A stretch of DNA of 38,465 nucleotides from Candidatus Woesearchaeota archaeon. GTDB lineage: Archaea > Nanobdellota > Nanobdellia > Woesearchaeales > ARS49. Shown here one piece after another: positions 13,808 through 21,781 of the stretch. The first letter of the stretch is position 1; each line of letters opens with the position of its first letter. Location: NCBI GenBank assembly GCA_019323575.1, contig JAHWHB010000013.1, positions 1 through 38,465 of the forward strand, written 5' to 3'. The translations under genes and the position numbers were made by a program. The notes under the pieces were generated by a model. That model saw nothing but the letters and a program-made list of their open reading frames with translations, was not told the origin of the DNA and ran no database searches.

Positions 13808-15073
13808 ATGGACAATCTGAAAAAGTCTGATGTGGAAGTTTATAATGCGATGGTTAGCGAGCTGGATAGACAGCGGAATGTTATTGAGCTTGTTGCTTCT
13901 GAGAATATTGTAAGTAAGGCTGTGCTTGAGGCTACTGGAAGCTGGTTGACCAATAAGTACAGCGAGGGGCTTCCTAACAAGCGGTATTACGGCGGCAATC
14001 AGTTTATTGATGTTACTGAGCAGTTGGCGATTGATCGTGCTAAGAAGTTGTTTGGTGCTGAGCACGCTAATGTTCAGCCTCATTCTGGTAGTTCTGCTAA
14101 TCTTGCTGCTTATCTTGCTGTGCTTAAGCCTGGTGATGCTATTTTAGGTATGGATTTGGCGCATGGCGGTCATCTTACTCATGGTTCTCCTGTGAATTTT
14201 TCCGGGAAGCTTTTCAATTTTGTCTCTTATGGTGTTGATAAGGATTCTGAACAGGTTGACTTGAAGGTTGTTGAGGCGCTTGCTTTGAAGCATCGTCCGA
14301 AATTGATTCTTGCTGGTTTTTCTGCGTATCCGAGATTTCTGGACTTTAAAAAATTCCGGGAAATTGCTGACAAGGTTAATGCTTATTTGATGGTTGATAT
14401 GGCGCATGTTGCCGGCCTCATCGCTGCAAAGGTTTATCCTGATCCTGTTCCTTTTGCTGATATCATCACAACGACCACTCATAAGACTTTGCGTGGTCCT
14501 CGTGGTGCTTTGATTCTTTGCAAGACTGCTGATCGTTTGAATCCTTCTGATAAGAAGAATCTTGCTCAGAAGATGGATTCTGCTGTTTTTCCTGGAACTC
14601 AGGGAGGTCCTTTGGAGCACGTCATTGCTGCGAAGGCTGTTGCCTTTGGCGAGGCTTTGCTTCCGTCTTTTGTTGATTACCAGAAGCGGGTTGTTAAGAA
14701 CGCTCAGGTGCTTGCCAAGGTTTTGATTGATAATGGTTTTCGTCTTGTTTCTGGCGGTACTGATAATCATTTGATTTTGGTTGATGTTACTAATAAGAAT
14801 TTGAGTGGCAAGATTGCTGAGCATGCTCTTGATAAGGCTGGTATTTGTTGTAATAAGAATATGATTCCTTTTGATAGGCGTTCTCCTTTTGACCCTTCTG
14901 GTATCCGCTTGGGCACTCCTGCTGTTACAACCAGGGGTATGAAGGAGTCAGAGATGGAGCTTATTGGTGCTTGGATTTCAGAGGTTCTTCAGAATGTTAA
15001 TGACTCTGTTGTGCTGTCTTCTGTGCGTGAGAGAGTTTTGTCTCTTTGCCGTAAGTTTCCGATTTATGACTGA
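13808..15073 (+). CDS. glyA: Serine hydroxymethyltransferase
   Basis: A 421-residue fold-type I PLP enzyme converting serine and tetrahydrofolate (or a pterin analogue) to glycine and the methylene-carrier. Visible hallmarks are E-L-V-A-S-E-N, Y-S-E-G-L-P-N-K-R-Y-Y-G-G, H-S-G-S-S-A-N, D-M-A-H-V-A-G-L and the PLP-lysine box T-T-T-T-H-K-T-L-R-G-P-R-G near residue 226. Length is standard. The ATG follows the ThyX-like stop directly, and the 3' end overlaps convergent folC by 77 bp. All three genes act on folate. Confidence 0.97.
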   Translation: MDNLKKSDVEVYNAMVSELDRQRNVIELVASENIVSKAVLEATGSWLTNKYSEGLPNKRYYGGNQFIDVTEQLAIDRAKKLFGAEHANVQPHSGSSANLAAYLAVLKPGDAILGMDLAHGGHLTHGSPVNFSGKLFNFVSYGVDKDSEQVDLKVVEALALKHRPKLILAGFSAYPRFLDFKKFREIADKVNAYLMVDMAHVAGLIAAKVYPDPVPFADIITTTTHKTLRGPRGALILCKTADRLNPSDKKNLAQKMDSAVFPGTQGGPLEHVIAAKAVAFGEALLPSFVDYQKRVVKNAQVLAKVLIDNGFRLVSGGTDNHLILVDVTNKNLSGKIAEHALDKAGICCNKNMIPFDRRSPFDPSGIRLGTPAVTTRGMKESEMELIGAWISEVLQNVNDSVVLSSVRERVLSLCRKFPIYD

Positions 15074-16181
15074 TTTCCATGATTTTTCCTGTTAGATAGC
15101 AGCTTCCTGTTACAAAGATTAGGTCGTCTTCTCTTGCTATGTTTTGTGCAAACCTTAGTGCTTCTGCAGGCTCTTCGACTATTGCGCATGGCCCGTCGTA
15201 TGCTAGCTTTGCTGGGTCTAGTGCTCTTTCAATCGGCGGCTTTGTCAATATGAGAAAGTCTGGTTTTGGTAGTGCTTTTATCATTTTTTTGTAGTTTTTG
15301 TCTGCTAGCACTCCGAATACTACTACTAGTTTTCTTTTTGGCAGTGCTTTCACGTATGGTGCTGTTGCTTTTATTGCTGTTAGATTGTGTGCGCAGTCCA
15401 CTAATAGATTTTTTGCCAGGTATTCCATTCTTCCCGGCCATTTGACGTGTGCTATTCCTTCTTGGATTATTTCTTCGTCTATTTCTAGTTGTTTGCAGAT
15501 TTCGTATGCTATTCCTGCGTTTGTTTTTTGGAAGCTGCCTCTTAGTCCGACTGTTCCTGTGTATGATTGTGTTGTTATTAGTTTTTTGCTTGCCTCTTTT
15601 ATCCATTTTAGTCCTGCATTGTTGTTGCATGTTATGACTGTGCTGTTTTTCTTGATTATGCCTGTTTTTTCTTTTGTTATTTCTTCTATTGTTTTTCCAA
15701 GTATGTGCGTGTGGTCTTCTCCTATGCTTGTTATTGCTGCTATTTCTGCGTCGCATACTGTTGTTGGATCGTTTTTTCCTCCCATCCCTGCTTCTAGTAT
15801 TGCGTAGTCCACTTTTTTTCTTGCAAAATAAAGAAGTGCCATTGCTGTGCAGAACTCAAAGAATTTTAATTCTAATCCTGTGCTTTTCACTTCTTTTATC
15901 AATTGTTTTATTTCGTCGTCTGTTATCTGCTGCCCGTTTACCTGTATTCTTTCGTTGAATTTCACCAAATGCGGGGAGGTGAACAAGCCTGTTTTTTTTC
16001 CGGCCCTTCTTAGCACTTCTGCTGTCATTGCTGCTGTGCTTCCTTTTCCGTTTGTTCCTGTTATTTGCATTACTCTGAGTTTTATGTGGGGGTCTCCAAG
16101 TCTTTTCATTGATTCTGTTATGTATTTGAGTCCTTTTTCTCCGTACCTGTTTAGTTTGTATAGCCAGTCCAGTTCTTTCAT
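14997..16181 (-). CDS. folC: FolC-type folylpolyglutamate/dihydrofolate synthase
   Basis: A 394-residue Mur ligase superfamily enzyme that adds glutamate to folate, or makes dihydrofolate. P-loop T-G-T-N-G-K-G-S-T at 41-49, then F-T-S-P-H-L-V-K-F-N-E-R-I-Q, a FolC signature, and D-C-A-H-N in the C-terminal ligase domain. The ATG at 16181 overlaps the Rio1 stop (ATGA), so the two are cotranscribed. The longer frame to 16247 runs into Rio1. The last 25 codons lie antisense to the end of glyA, an unusual convergent overlap. No folP or folK is seen nearby. Confidence 0.93.
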   Translation of the reverse strand: MKELDWLYKLNRYGEKGLKYITESMKRLGDPHIKLRVMQITGTNGKGSTAAMTAEVLRRAGKKTGLFTSPHLVKFNERIQVNGQQITDDEIKQLIKEVKSTGLELKFFEFCTAMALLYFARKKVDYAILEAGMGGKNDPTTVCDAEIAAITSIGEDHTHILGKTIEEITKEKTGIIKKNSTVITCNNNAGLKWIKEASKKLITTQSYTGTVGLRGSFQKTNAGIAYEICKQLEIDEEIIQEGIAHVKWPGRMEYLAKNLLVDCAHNLTAIKATAPYVKALPKRKLVVVFGVLADKNYKKMIKALPKPDFLILTKPPIERALDPAKLAYDGPCAIVEEPAEALRFAQNIAREDDLIFVTGSCYLTGKIMEISHKSETYGKETKLSHAQKTAQQSH

Positions 16182-16888
16182 TTTGTGATTTCTTTCAGAA
16201 CTTGTTCTTCGTCTGCTTCCACTCCCCATTTCTTGAATAGTGTGCACACGTTATAGATGTCTCTTTTCAGATATTCTTGTGCGTTTTGGTTGTTTAATGG
16301 TGTTGTTTGTGACATGTCTATGAATACTGGTTTTTGGTTTAGGTTTAGTATGTTGAATCCGCTTAGGTCCGCGTGGACTAGTCCTGCTTTGTATAGTTTT
16401 TTCATCTGCTTAACTACTTCTTCAAAGAATTCTTTTGGGTTTTCTGGTTTGTCTTTTGTGAGTTTTTGTGCTGGCTGCTCATCTCCAATAAACTCCATTA
16501 TCAGGATGTTGGACAGCACAACATATGGTGTTGGTACTCTTGCTTCTGCCTCTCTTGCTTTCAGTAAATTTCTATACTCCCTGTGCGCCCATGCGAATAT
16601 AACCTCTCTTCTTTTGTTTTTTAATCCCAGATATCTTGGGTCTGCTTTTATGTAATCGTACATTTTGTTGAAGTCGCAGGTTTGTAGTCTGTAGATCTTG
16701 ACGATTCTTGTTTCATCATCTTTTTTTGCTGTGAAGATGTTTGCTTCTTTGCCTATGCTTATAGGGCTTTCTAATCCGTCTATATATCCTTGGCTGATTA
16801 GTTTGAATAGGTTTTTTTCTGTAAAAAGGTCAAACACTTGTTTTAGTGTTTTGAATTTTTCTTTGTGTTTTGTTCCCATTCTTGGCAT
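16178..16888 (-). CDS. rio1: RIO1-type atypical serine protein kinase/ATPase
   Basis: A 236-residue Rio kinase that acts in small ribosomal subunit maturation. It shows the RIO1 nucleotide loop I-G-K-E-A-N-I-F at 45-52, catalytic-type Lys64 in V-K-I-Y-R-L, the H-A-D-L-S-G-F-N-I-L catalytic loop, and I-D-M-S-Q as the metal-binding loop (D replacing DFG). Typical archaeal length. It leads a two-gene unit with folC. A minus-strand TTTATAAT lies 24-31 bp upstream of the ATG. Confidence 0.95.
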   Translation of the reverse strand: MPRMGTKHKEKFKTLKQVFDLFTEKNLFKLISQGYIDGLESPISIGKEANIFTAKKDDETRIVKIYRLQTCDFNKMYDYIKADPRYLGLKNKRREVIFAWAHREYRNLLKAREAEARVPTPYVVLSNILIMEFIGDEQPAQKLTKDKPENPKEFFEEVVKQMKKLYKAGLVHADLSGFNILNLNQKPVFIDMSQTTPLNNQNAQEYLKRDIYNVCTLFKKWGVEADEEQVLKEITK

Positions 16889-16911
16889 TTTAGCTTGTTG
16901 TTTGTTTTGGG

Positions 16912-16919
16912 ATTATAAA
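16912..16919 (-). promoter_or_regulatory. TATA box of rio1-folC
   Basis: On the minus strand this reads TTTATAAT, 24-31 bp before the Rio1 start, consistent with leaderless transcription. Confidence 0.5.
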
Positions 16920-16933
16920 CCCTTTTGGTAAAG

Positions 16934-16942
16934 TATATAAAT
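16934..16942 (+). promoter_or_regulatory. TATA box of the orphan RNA at 16968
   Basis: TATATAAAT, 26-34 bp upstream of the predicted RNA 5' end and separate from the divergent Rio1 promoter. Confidence 0.55.
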
Positions 16943-16967
16943 AGCAGAATCCTTAATTTTCTTCATT

Positions 16968-17074
16968 AAGAAAGGTCATATTCACGGCCCTTCACGAGAG
17001 TACCCAGCGGAGCTGACGGCTTTGCCAAGCAATGACTCTTGGGGGTTAGTGTCTAGGGCTACAAGACCTTTTTT
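16968..17074 (+). ncRNA. Unidentified structured RNA, about 107 nt, with own promoter
   Basis: No open frame fits this gap. AAGAAAGGTC (16968-16977) pairs with GACCTTTTTT (17065-17074) over ten positions, giving a closing helix that ends in a U-run and could double as a terminator. Inside, GGCCCT (16986-16991) pairs with AGGGCT (17055-17060), immediately followed by ACA (17061-17063), and GCTgacGGC (17012-17020) pairs with GCCaAGC (17024-17030). The helix-plus-ACA layout recalls H/ACA guides, but pocket geometry is unclear. It matches neither SRP, RNase P nor 5S RNA. Function unknown. Confidence 0.6.
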
Positions 17075-17102
17075 ATGTTTAAAATCAAATTCGAGCGGAA
17101 AT

Positions 17103-17218
17103 AGAACAAGTAAATTAATGATAATCATTCATCATCAAAATCAATTGAAAATGAATCAAAAACACCCTAAATCAGCATAAATAAGGTTGATTTAGTCTGT
17201 TTTGGCTTAACTTGTTCT
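17103..17218 (+). promoter_or_regulatory. Nested inverted repeats upstream of dnaG, including a Fur-box-like palindrome
   Basis: A/T-rich noncoding stretch. AGAACAAGT (17103-17111) and ACTTGTTCT (17210-17218) form an outer 9-bp inverted repeat. AATGATAATCATT (17117-17129) is a perfect palindrome around a central A and equals the core of the bacterial Fur consensus. CTAAATCA (17167-17174) pairs with TGATTTAG (17188-17195). They could be operators for dnaG or a replication-linked element. No regulator is identified, and a chance match is possible in A/T-rich DNA. No clear TATA box for dnaG was found close to its start, and no gene is seen in 17075-17244. Confidence 0.4.
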
Positions 17219-17244
17219 GTTTTAGCCCGTTTGGGGGAAATAAA

Positions 17245-18465
17245 ATGGGAAAAATCAGTCCTGTATCATCGAAATACATTATTAATGCAACGATTGAGAT
17301 AGAAGGAGTAGTTGATAGGCCTGACGTTATTGGTGCTATTTTTGGCCAGACTGAAGGTTTGTTAGGTGAGGATTTGGAGCTTAGGGAGCTTCAGCGTTCT
17401 GGAAGGATTGGCCGTATTGAGGTTAATGTTGATACCAAGGGCGGCAAGAGTATTGGCACAATTATAATTCCAAGCTCTTTGGACAAGGCAGAGACTGCTA
17501 TTGTTGGTGCTGCTTTGGAGATTATCCAGCGTATTGGTCCTTGTAATGCCAAGGTCAGGGTTCAGAACATTGAGGACGTTCGTATTAGCAAGCGCAACTT
17601 TGTCATCGAGAGAGCTAAGCAGTTGCTGAAGCAGTTGATGGACAAGGTCATGCCGGATTCAAGTGAGATTGCAGAGGAGGTTGCTCACTCTATCCGTGTT
17701 ATGGAAGTTTGTGAGTATGGAAGAGACCGTCTTCCTGCCGGTCCTGCTGTTGAGGAGTCTGATGAGCTGATTGTTGTTGAGGGTCGTGCTGATGTTCTTA
17801 ACCTGTTGAAGCACGGTTTCAAAAACGTTATAGCTATGAATGGAACCTCTGTTCCTCAGACTATTGTTGAGTTGAGTCATCGCAAGGACTTGGTTGCTTT
17901 TGTTGATGGCGACCGTGGCGGTAACTTGATTCTTCGAGACTTGCTTAATGTTGCAGAGGTTGACTTTGTGACTAGGGCTCCTGACGGCAAGGAGGTTGAG
18001 GAGCTTGCTAAGAAGGAGATTCATAAGGCTTTGCGTAGCAGGATTACTGCTGAGCAGGCTAAGTTGGAGTTGTCTCACATCGACACTTCTCAGTCTGTTA
18101 GAAGGCCTGTTATTTCAAGACCGGCTCCGCGTCCGTCTCATCCTGCGCCTCGTGCTAGGCCGGCTGTTTTGCGTGATGATGAGCGCAAGCGTTTTGGTGA
18201 GATGTTGGAGTCTCTTATAGGCACTCGTGGTGCTTATGTCTTGGATGACAAGATGAATGTGCTTGGCAAGGTTCCTTTTGCTGAGTTGAATGGCACTTTG
18301 AAGTCTTTGAACACGGGCGTTTATGCTGTTGTGTTTGATGGTGTTGTTGACCAGCCTCTTGTTGATGTTGCTGAGCGCTCTGCCATTAAGCATATTGTTG
18401 CTATGGACTCAAAGGTTGACCCTTCTAGTTCAAGATTGAACATTGTTACAGCTGCAATGCTGTAA
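17245..18465 (+). CDS. dnaG: Archaeal DnaG (Toprim primase-like protein)
   Basis: A 406-residue archaeal DnaG, which has been linked both to primer synthesis and to the exosome. An N-terminal archaeal-specific region of about 165 residues precedes the Toprim domain: E179 in I-V-V-E-G-R-A-D-V and the D-x-D pair D221/D223 in F-V-D-G-D-R-G-G. A proline/arginine-rich linker at about 285-305 precedes a C-terminal domain of about 85 residues. There is no zinc ribbon as in bacterial DnaG. The ATG at 17245 follows GGGGGA. The in-frame upstream extension to 17212 overlaps the inverted-repeat region and is rejected. Confidence 0.95.
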   Translation: MGKISPVSSKYIINATIEIEGVVDRPDVIGAIFGQTEGLLGEDLELRELQRSGRIGRIEVNVDTKGGKSIGTIIIPSSLDKAETAIVGAALEIIQRIGPCNAKVRVQNIEDVRISKRNFVIERAKQLLKQLMDKVMPDSSEIAEEVAHSIRVMEVCEYGRDRLPAGPAVEESDELIVVEGRADVLNLLKHGFKNVIAMNGTSVPQTIVELSHRKDLVAFVDGDRGGNLILRDLLNVAEVDFVTRAPDGKEVEELAKKEIHKALRSRITAEQAKLELSHIDTSQSVRRPVISRPAPRPSHPAPRARPAVLRDDERKRFGEMLESLIGTRGAYVLDDKMNVLGKVPFAELNGTLKSLNTGVYAVVFDGVVDQPLVDVAERSAIKHIVAMDSKVDPSSSRLNIVTAAML

Positions 18466-18468
18466 ACC

Positions 18469-18476
18469 TTTTTATA
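18469..18476 (+). promoter_or_regulatory. TATA box for the HerA-like gene
   Basis: TTTTTATA starts 3 bp after the dnaG stop and ends 27 bp before the next ATG, so this gene has its own promoter. Confidence 0.55.
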
Positions 18477-18502
18477 CTTCTTTTTTTTGTTCTTGTTAAA
18501 AG

Positions 18503-19831
18503 ATGGTGTATGAGATTATTCTAGGAAGGGAAAAGGCGGATCAGGATAAGTTTGGGACTAAGGGTTCTGTTCTTCTTGGCAAGCATTATGTTAAGATGGG
18601 TGCTGTTACTGCTCTTTCCCAGCCTGTTTTTCTTGACTTGAATAAGGCTCACGTTGTTTTTGTCTGTGGCAAGAGGGGTTCTGGTAAGTCGTATTGTTTG
18701 GGTGTTATTGCTGAGGGTATTGCCCAGCTTCCTGATGAGTATCGTAATCGTTTGTCTGTTATTCTTCTTGATACTATGGGAATTTATTGGACTATGAAGT
18801 ATCCTAATCATAAGGATGAGGATTTGCTTAAGGAATGGGGTTTGGAGGGCAAGTCTATTGATGTTAAGATTTACACTCCTTTTGGTTTTTTTGACAAGTG
18901 GAAGGAGGAGGGCATTCCTACTGATTTTCCTTTTGCTTTGAACCCTGTTGAGCTTTCTCCTGAGGATTGGAATCTGACTTTTGAGCTTGAGAGTACTGAT
19001 CCTGTTGCTGTTTTTATCGAGCGTATTGTTCTTCAGTTGAAGAAGGCCGGGAAGCAGTATGATATTCCTGATATTGTTGATGCTATTGATGATGATAAGG
19101 ATGAGGAGTTGCGTGTTAAGCAGGCTGCGCGTAATCGTTTTCTTGCTGTTGAGGACTGGGGTGTTTTTTCTTCTAAGGCCACTCCTGTGAAAGAGCTTGC
19201 AAAGCCCGGCCAGATTACTGTTTTGGACTTGAGTGCCTATGCGATTATGCCTAATGGCTGGCGTATTAAGCATTTGGTGCTTGGTATTGTTTGTATGAAG
19301 TTGTTTATTGAGAGGATGAAGGCCAGAAAGGATGAGGAGTATGCTTCTGTTCATGAAGCTATTCACTATCTTATTGAGGAGCATGAGGAGCCTAAGGAGT
19401 CTGAGATGCCTATTTGTTGGCTTTTGATTGATGAGGCTCACGAGTTTTTGCCTAGTGTTGGTAAGACTGCTAGTTCTGATGCTTTAATCACTCTTCTTAG
19501 GGAGGGGCGTCAGCCTGGTATTGCTATGGCTATGGCTACTCAGCAGCCTGGCAAGATTCATACTGATGCTATGACGCAGTCTGATATTATTCTTGCTCAT
19601 CGTTTGACCGCTAAGATTGATACTGATGCTCTTGGTTCTTTGCTGCAGAGTTATTTGAGGACTGGTCTTGATAAAGAGTTAGCTAATCTTCCTCGTGTTG
19701 CTGGTGCTTGTATTGCTGTTGATGATGTTAATGAGCGCATGTATCCTATGAGGATTCGTCCTAGGTTTAGCTGGCACGGCGGTGGCGCTCCTGGTGTTTT
19801 GCGGGAGAAGAAAGAGGCTTTTGAATTCTAA
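18503..19831 (+). CDS. HerA/FtsK-superfamily ATPase
   Basis: A 442-residue hexameric translocase-type ATPase. A short beta-rich N-terminal region (HAS-barrel-like) precedes Walker A G-K-R-G-S-G-K-S at 56-63. Walker B is W-L-L-I-D-E-A-H-E-F near 308-317, then L-L-R-E-G-R-Q-P-G-I and A-T-Q-Q-P as sensor and arginine-finger regions typical of HerA/DUF87 proteins. In archaea HerA works with NurA at DNA ends, but no nurA, mre11 or rad50 is adjacent, so this may be one of the solitary HerA-like paralogues. Role inferred as DNA processing. Confidence 0.85.
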   Translation: MVYEIILGREKADQDKFGTKGSVLLGKHYVKMGAVTALSQPVFLDLNKAHVVFVCGKRGSGKSYCLGVIAEGIAQLPDEYRNRLSVILLDTMGIYWTMKYPNHKDEDLLKEWGLEGKSIDVKIYTPFGFFDKWKEEGIPTDFPFALNPVELSPEDWNLTFELESTDPVAVFIERIVLQLKKAGKQYDIPDIVDAIDDDKDEELRVKQAARNRFLAVEDWGVFSSKATPVKELAKPGQITVLDLSAYAIMPNGWRIKHLVLGIVCMKLFIERMKARKDEEYASVHEAIHYLIEEHEEPKESEMPICWLLIDEAHEFLPSVGKTASSDALITLLREGRQPGIAMAMATQQPGKIHTDAMTQSDIILAHRLTAKIDTDALGSLLQSYLRTGLDKELANLPRVAGACIAVDDVNERMYPMRIRPRFSWHGGGAPGVLREKKEAFEF

Positions 19832-19849
19832 AAAGAAAAATAAAAAAAT

Positions 19850-20638
19850 TTAATCGCAGGGCGGATTGAAGTCGTTTTCCCTGAGATTGTTGAATTTCAT
19901 GTCGTTGAACTGGTGTTTGATTGTGTCTCCGCCGCTTGTTATTAACACTTTGTGTGGCACTCCGTATGTGTCGTCTACCCACATTTCGTATTGTGCTCCG
20001 TCTTTGTCGAACTTGATGTATGTTACTGTTCTTTCGTTGAATGTTTGCGGTCCTACTATTACTGCTGATGCGGGTATTTCTTTTGTCCATTGTATTGGTG
20101 TTTTTGGTATGTTTAGCATCTGTGCGTCCACTTCAAATTTCTGTACGGTGTTGTCTATGTTGTGGCTTTGACATCTGCTTCTTTCTTCGCAGCAGCCTAT
20201 TCCTAAGTCAACATATACTGTGTCATAGTAGCCTTCTCTTACATAGAAGTCTTCTTCGTATTTCTTTATCTTCATCTTGCCGTCTAGTAGGTAGTACGTG
20301 TCAAGGAATAGGTTCTTTGTTGATGTTCCGCCATAGAGATATTCTAGGCCTGATGTTATTTTGTCATCTGCCCTTTTCAACAAACTCTTTAGTTGTGGGC
20401 TCATCTCTTCTTTTACCACTGGTTCTGGTGGTGGTGCTGTTGCTGTTCTTTCTGATGGTAGTGTTTCTACTGGTGGCTGCGTTTTTACTTCTGGTTCTTT
20501 TGGTGGCGGCGTTTCTGTTGTTACTGGCGCCTTTTCTACTGGCGCTTCTGGTTGTGTTTCTTCTTTTGGCATCTCTTTTGGTGCGCACGCAGCCAGTATC
20601 AAAATTAGTATTGCTGCTAATATCCACATTTTCTTCAT
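19850..20638 (-). CDS. Predicted lipoprotein with Pro/Glu-rich linker
   Basis: A 262-residue secreted protein. A lysine start, a hydrophobic signal core and the lipobox L-A-A-C (Cys18) predict lipid anchoring outside the cell. Residues about 20-75 are a low-complexity P/E/T/V-rich linker, like a wall- or layer-spanning stalk. The C-terminal domain (about 80-262) is beta-rich, with four cysteines (C-C-E-E-R-S-R-C and a final C) and resembles an outer-membrane-lipoprotein-sorting-like beta barrel (LolA/LppX-type) only in general character. Not recognised. It is preceded by a small two-TM protein with a 10-bp gap, probably one transcript. Confidence 0.7.
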   Translation of the reverse strand: MKKMWILAAILILILAACAPKEMPKEETQPEAPVEKAPVTTETPPPKEPEVKTQPPVETLPSERTATAPPPEPVVKEEMSPQLKSLLKRADDKITSGLEYLYGGTSTKNLFLDTYYLLDGKMKIKKYEEDFYVREGYYDTVYVDLGIGCCEERSRCQSHNIDNTVQKFEVDAQMLNIPKTPIQWTKEIPASAVIVGPQTFNERTVTYIKFDKDGAQYEMWVDDTYGVPHKVLITSGGDTIKHQFNDMKFNNLRENDFNPPCD

Positions 20639-20648
20639 TTTACTCCCC

Positions 20649-20849
20649 CTATCTGTGGTACTTTTGTATTGGACCCCAGATCATTGATACTATACTTGCT
20701 ATGAACATTATTACAAACACTAGTCCAAATGCAAATGCCCATGTTTGTGATATTTTTGGTATCAGTAGAATGCTTGCCAGTATGCCTATTATGCTTATTG
20801 CGAACAGACTTGCTTTTAATGGTGCTATTTTTGCTATTTTTTTTGCCAT
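20649..20849 (-). CDS. Small two-TM membrane protein
   Basis: A 66-residue protein with a lysine-rich N-terminus, two hydrophobic helices (about 13-30 and 37-58) and a short basic tail. It is supported as a real gene by a minus-strand TATA box 25 bp upstream of the ATG and by its tight spacing to the lipoprotein gene. No family recognised. Confidence 0.6.
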   Translation of the reverse strand: MAKKIAKIAPLKASLFAISIIGILASILLIPKISQTWAFAFGLVFVIMFIASIVSMIWGPIQKYHR

Positions 20850-20873
20850 TCTCTTGTTTTTGTGCTGTTATGC

Positions 20874-20881
20874 TTTATATA
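20874..20881 (-). promoter_or_regulatory. TATA box for the small membrane protein/lipoprotein unit
   Basis: On the minus strand this reads TATATAAA, 25-32 bp before the ATG at 20849. Confidence 0.5.
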
Positions 20882-20902
20882 TTTTTCTGGCAAATGGTTA
20901 GA

Positions 20903-20910
20903 TTTATAAA
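20903..20910 (+). promoter_or_regulatory. TATA box for the presenilin-like protease
   Basis: TTTATAAA, 23-30 bp before the ATG at 20933. It rules out the longer open frame that begins upstream of it. Confidence 0.55.
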
Positions 20911-20932
20911 CGGTTGGGGTTTTGGGTTTTTT

Positions 20933-21781
20933 ATGAAGCATACGTGGATTATTACTTGTTTTTTGCTTGTTTTGTTTTTTGCTGCCCAGATTATCGGTCT
21001 TGCTATCACCCAGTCTTATGTTGATGTTGATAAGAGTATAGAAGCTGGCGAGGTTGTTTGGAAGGATTTGTCTTTTATTGAGCGTCCTGATGTTGAGCCT
21101 CAGTTCAGCATTTGGTATATTATCGGCGCTGTTATTCTTGGTACAGTTCTTATTTTGTTGATAATTAAGTTTAAGACTGTATTGTTGTGGAAATTGTGGT
21201 TTTATTTCGCGGTTGTTTTGTGTTTGCAGGTTGCTGTTGCATCTTTCATCCCTGCGATTTATGCTGCGATTCTTGCTTTGATTTTGGGATTCTTTAAGGT
21301 GTTTAAGCCTAATGTTTTCATTCATAATTTGACTGAGTTGTTTGTTTATGGCGGGCTTGCTGCTATTTTTGTTCCTATTTTGAATGTTTTATATGCGTTT
21401 ATTCTTTTGCTGGCTCTTTCCTTGTATGATATGTATGCGGTTTGGAAGAGCAAGCACATGGTTAAGATGGCTAAGTTTCAGACCAAGAGCGGCATTTTTG
21501 CTGGTTTGTTGCTGCCTTATGTTGCTCCTTCTTTCAGGAAGGGAGCGAAGATGAAGGTTAGGACTGCTGTTCTTGGCGGCGGGGATATTGGTTTTCCTTT
21601 GATTTTTGCTGGTACTGTTCTTATTTCGTATAATTTCTTGTCTGCGCTTGTTGTTTCTGCTTGTGCCACTCTTGCCTTGCTTGTTTTGTTGTTGCTTAGC
21701 CAGAAGGATAGGTTTTATCCTGCTATGCCTTTCTTGACAGCTGGTTGTGCTGTTGGTTATCTTATTGTTTATTTTCTGTGA
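20933..21781 (+). CDS. Presenilin/signal-peptide-peptidase-like intramembrane aspartyl protease
   Basis: A 282-residue polytopic membrane protein with about eight to nine hydrophobic segments. Diagnostic catalytic motifs are L-Y-D (Tyr165-Asp166) in one helix, G-G-G-D (Asp218) in the next, and a P-A-M (263-265) standing in for the family PAL motif. An insertion of about 35 residues after the first helix (Q-S-Y-V-D-V-D-K...) faces outside. The family cuts substrates within the membrane; no substrate is known here. It is divergent from the lipoprotein unit. I set the start at 20933 because the TATA box precedes it; an in-frame ATG at 20894 lies upstream of that box. Confidence 0.9.
   Translation: MKHTWIITCFLLVLFFAAQIIGLAITQSYVDVDKSIEAGEVVWKDLSFIERPDVEPQFSIWYIIGAVILGTVLILLIIKFKTVLLWKLWFYFAVVLCLQVAVASFIPAIYAAILALILGFFKVFKPNVFIHNLTELFVYGGLAAIFVPILNVLYAFILLLALSLYDMYAVWKSKHMVKMAKFQTKSGIFAGLLLPYVAPSFRKGAKMKVRTAVLGGGDIGFPLIFAGTVLISYNFLSALVVSACATLALLVLLLLSQKDRFYPAMPFLTAGCAVGYLIVYFL

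Noticed and set aside
16968..17074. C/D box sRNA interpretation of the orphan RNA
   Set aside because: A CTGA (17013) and a TGA (17033) are present, but no box C/box D pair near the two ends in the right order.
20729..20932. N-terminal extension of the presenilin-like protein
   Set aside because: It crosses the TATA box at 20903 and the divergent small-protein gene. The ATG at 20933 is 23 bp after that box.
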